This document shows, piece after piece, positions 20,638-21,566 of a stretch of DNA of 21,566 nt. The stretch is from a virus, in IMG/VR virus record IMGVR_UViG_3300020420_000655, positions 1 through 21,566 of that record, one strand, 5' to 3'. Made by a program: the position numbers and the translations under genes. The notes below the pieces were generated by a model. It ran no database searches, was not told where the DNA came from, and was given only the letters and a program-made list of their open reading frames with translations. Each line of letters opens with the position of its first letter. The stretch's first letter is position 1.

Positions 20638-21309
20638 TTAAGAACCAAATGTTGAATCTGGTTCTAATGCAATAAAATACTCAAGTCCTTTATTCTTTGC
20701 AACAAAATGTGCAAGACCTTTAGACGAAACATAAACTGTATATTCATCTTTTACAATTTTAATGTTTTCCATTTTGAAATTCATTGCATATGATTGTCCA
20801 TCACCATCCATGATTACTTCACTAAATTCATTAGTTGATGGATTCTTTTTATCTCTAACAGATAGTGATACTACAGTCCCATTACTTTCCAATACTAAGT
20901 CTGGAAGAGATAACACTGCACTTGCTTTTTGTAACTTAGTTAGCAAGTTAGTATCCAAATCAAAAACCACTTCTGGATTAGGCATAGTAATATCTTTTTC
21001 TGGTGGTGCAATAATCATTGATGCATCTGCATAATTATATGTTGCACTTGCACCATTACCACTAATGTTTACAGAATTTTCACCGAAGTCAAATTCTGCA
21101 TCATTACCTAACAACGAAATAGTTGCAAGAAACTCTGGTAAATCATATACAGAAAACTGACTTGTAAAGTTATCTGATATCGTTGCTTTACCAAAGATAT
21201 TTTTCATTGGTGAAATTGTTTTAATTTCACTCCCTGTTTGCACTGTAATACCATTATTGATACTACTAAAGTTTTGTAAAACTTCTAAAGTACTTTCACT
21301 TATTTTCAT
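20638..21309 (-). CDS. 45: Sliding clamp gp45
   Basis: gp45 is the trimeric processivity clamp of the replisome and, in T4, also the mobile activator of late transcription (223 aa; T4 228). The N-terminus MKISESTLEVLQNFSSINNG aligns with T4 MKLSKDTTALLKNFATINSG. YDLPEFLATISLL and the C-terminal YFIALEPDSTFG match T4 conserved segments (YDLNGFLGILSL, YVVALEADST). TAGGAG just before the ATG overlaps the stop of the DUF3310 gene. Since late promoters of TATAAATA type occur in this window, its role in late transcription is probably conserved. Confidence 0.96.
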   Translation of the reverse strand: MKISESTLEVLQNFSSINNGITVQTGSEIKTISPMKNIFGKATISDNFTSQFSVYDLPEFLATISLLGNDAEFDFGENSVNISGNGASATYNYADASMIIAPPEKDITMPNPEVVFDLDTNLLTKLQKASAVLSLPDLVLESNGTVVSLSVRDKKNPSTNEFSEVIMDGDGQSYAMNFKMENIKIVKDEYTVYVSSKGLAHFVAKNKGLEYFIALEPDSTFGS

Positions 21310-21317
21310 AATTACTC

Positions 21318-21566
21318 CTATAAGGCAGCTCTCTTGTCCACTTCTTTATCATGCACATGGAGAGCAAATAGTGCATAGTGTAAAACTTTCATAAGGTCTG
21401 CACGATTATGGCCTTGTTTCTTACCATACCTTTGTGCATATTTGAGAATGTTTCCAATACAGAAACCTTCTCCATGACCACCATCAATTATAAATTCTGT
21501 TGCTTGATATTGGTTTTGTGAATAATGTTGGTCATAGGTTTTATTCACATATTCAACCAATTGTGC
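21318..21566 (-). CDS. DUF3310-type small protein, 5' end outside the window
   Basis: The visible part (about 82 codons) contains YDQHYSQNQYQATEFIIDGG, GEGFCIGNILKYAQRYGKK and DLMKVLHYALFALH, the pattern of the DUF3310 family of phage proteins, sometimes annotated as nucleotide-kinase-like. The frame is open to the right edge. A TTG at 21560 is not preceded by a convincing ribosome site, so the gene most likely begins beyond the window. It ends 8 bases before gene 45 with gene 45's ribosome site on its stop codon. Confidence 0.8.
   Translation of the reverse strand, partial: AQLVEYVNKTYDQHYSQNQYQATEFIIDGGHGEGFCIGNILKYAQRYGKKQGHNRADLMKVLHYALFALHVHDKEVDKRAAL

Noticed and set aside
20632-20639. 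Late promoter-like AATAAATA before gene 44
   Set aside because: One mismatch to TATAAATA, overlaps the gene 45 stop codons, and precedes an early replication gene. It is probably chance in AT-rich DNA.
20334-20675. Long plus-strand frame across the 44/45 gap
   Set aside because: Most of it is antisense to gp44 and gp45 and it has no ribosome site. The non-coding G+C-rich leader explains the open stretch better.
1-21566. Depletion or special context of GC dinucleotides (many TGCA) as a footprint of GpC methylation
   Set aside because: It seemed frequent by eye, but codon preference for GCA explains much of it and I cannot count reliably. A dinucleotide and tetranucleotide odds-ratio calculation would decide.
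1-21566. CRISPR arrays, insertion sequences, integrases, tRNA genes or MotA-type middle promoters
   Set aside because: None seen. No regularly spaced direct repeats, no transposase or recombinase motifs, and no TTGCTT box with a proper -10 in an intergenic gap.

Overview
The window is an AT-rich (about one third G+C by eye) piece of a T4-like marine myovirus genome. Almost every gene lies on the minus strand in tightly overlapping operons, so transcription runs from high to low coordinates. The T4 replication core is unmistakable: sliding clamp gp45, clamp-loader ATPase gp44, clamp-loader subunit gp62, translational repressor RegA, DNA polymerase gp43, and the first 14 codons of a probable uvsX at the left edge. 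Hsp20, peroxiredoxin, an IscA-type protein, a DUF3310 protein and an Sm-like protein fit T4-like phages of marine bacteria. The low G+C would suit a SAR11-type or similar alphaproteobacterial host, but the host is inference.

Layout, in order of transcription. (1) 21566-19583: DUF3310 protein, gp45, a 122-base structured leader, gp44. (2) 19592-14213: a cassette between gp44 and gp62 holding a small membrane protein, a 2OG-Fe(II) oxygenase, a C5-cytosine DNA methyltransferase, a TET/JBP-like 2OG-Fe(II) dioxygenase, two glycosyltransferases (GT8-like and GT4-like) and a cytidylyltransferase-like protein. Read together these look like a pathway C to 5mC to oxidised 5mC to glycosylated or otherwise decorated base. 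(3) 14216-13196: gp62, RegA and a small protein. (4) 13203-12203: a lone plus-strand small membrane protein, a late-promoter-linked small gene, a 59-residue membrane protein and an IscA-type Fe-S carrier.

(5) 12190-5483: the most striking region. A perfect T4 late promoter (TATAAATA) precedes nine tightly packed genes: two single-pass membrane/coiled-coil proteins, CsgF, CsgG, a curlin-repeat protein, a FecR-domain protein, a second curlin-repeat protein, a 71-residue protein and a CHASE2-type receptor adenylate cyclase with all catalytic residues. This is a phage-borne curli-like secretion and amyloid system joined to a cAMP-signalling module. (6) 5459-2589: short genes under host-type promoters, comprising a 58-residue protein, Hsp20, peroxiredoxin, a membrane/HeH protein, T4-type lysozyme, an Sm-like protein and hypotheticals. 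(7) 2573-1: gp43, then a near-perfect sigma70 promoter leading into uvsX.

The classical order 45-44-62-regA-43 is kept but split twice, by the DNA-modification cassette and by the curli/cyclase and stress-gene block. Regulation can partly be read from sequence: four sigma70-like promoters, two exact late promoters, extensive ATGA/TAATG stop-start coupling, and three genes whose start codon lies only 6-8 bases after a -10 element (possible leaderless mRNAs).
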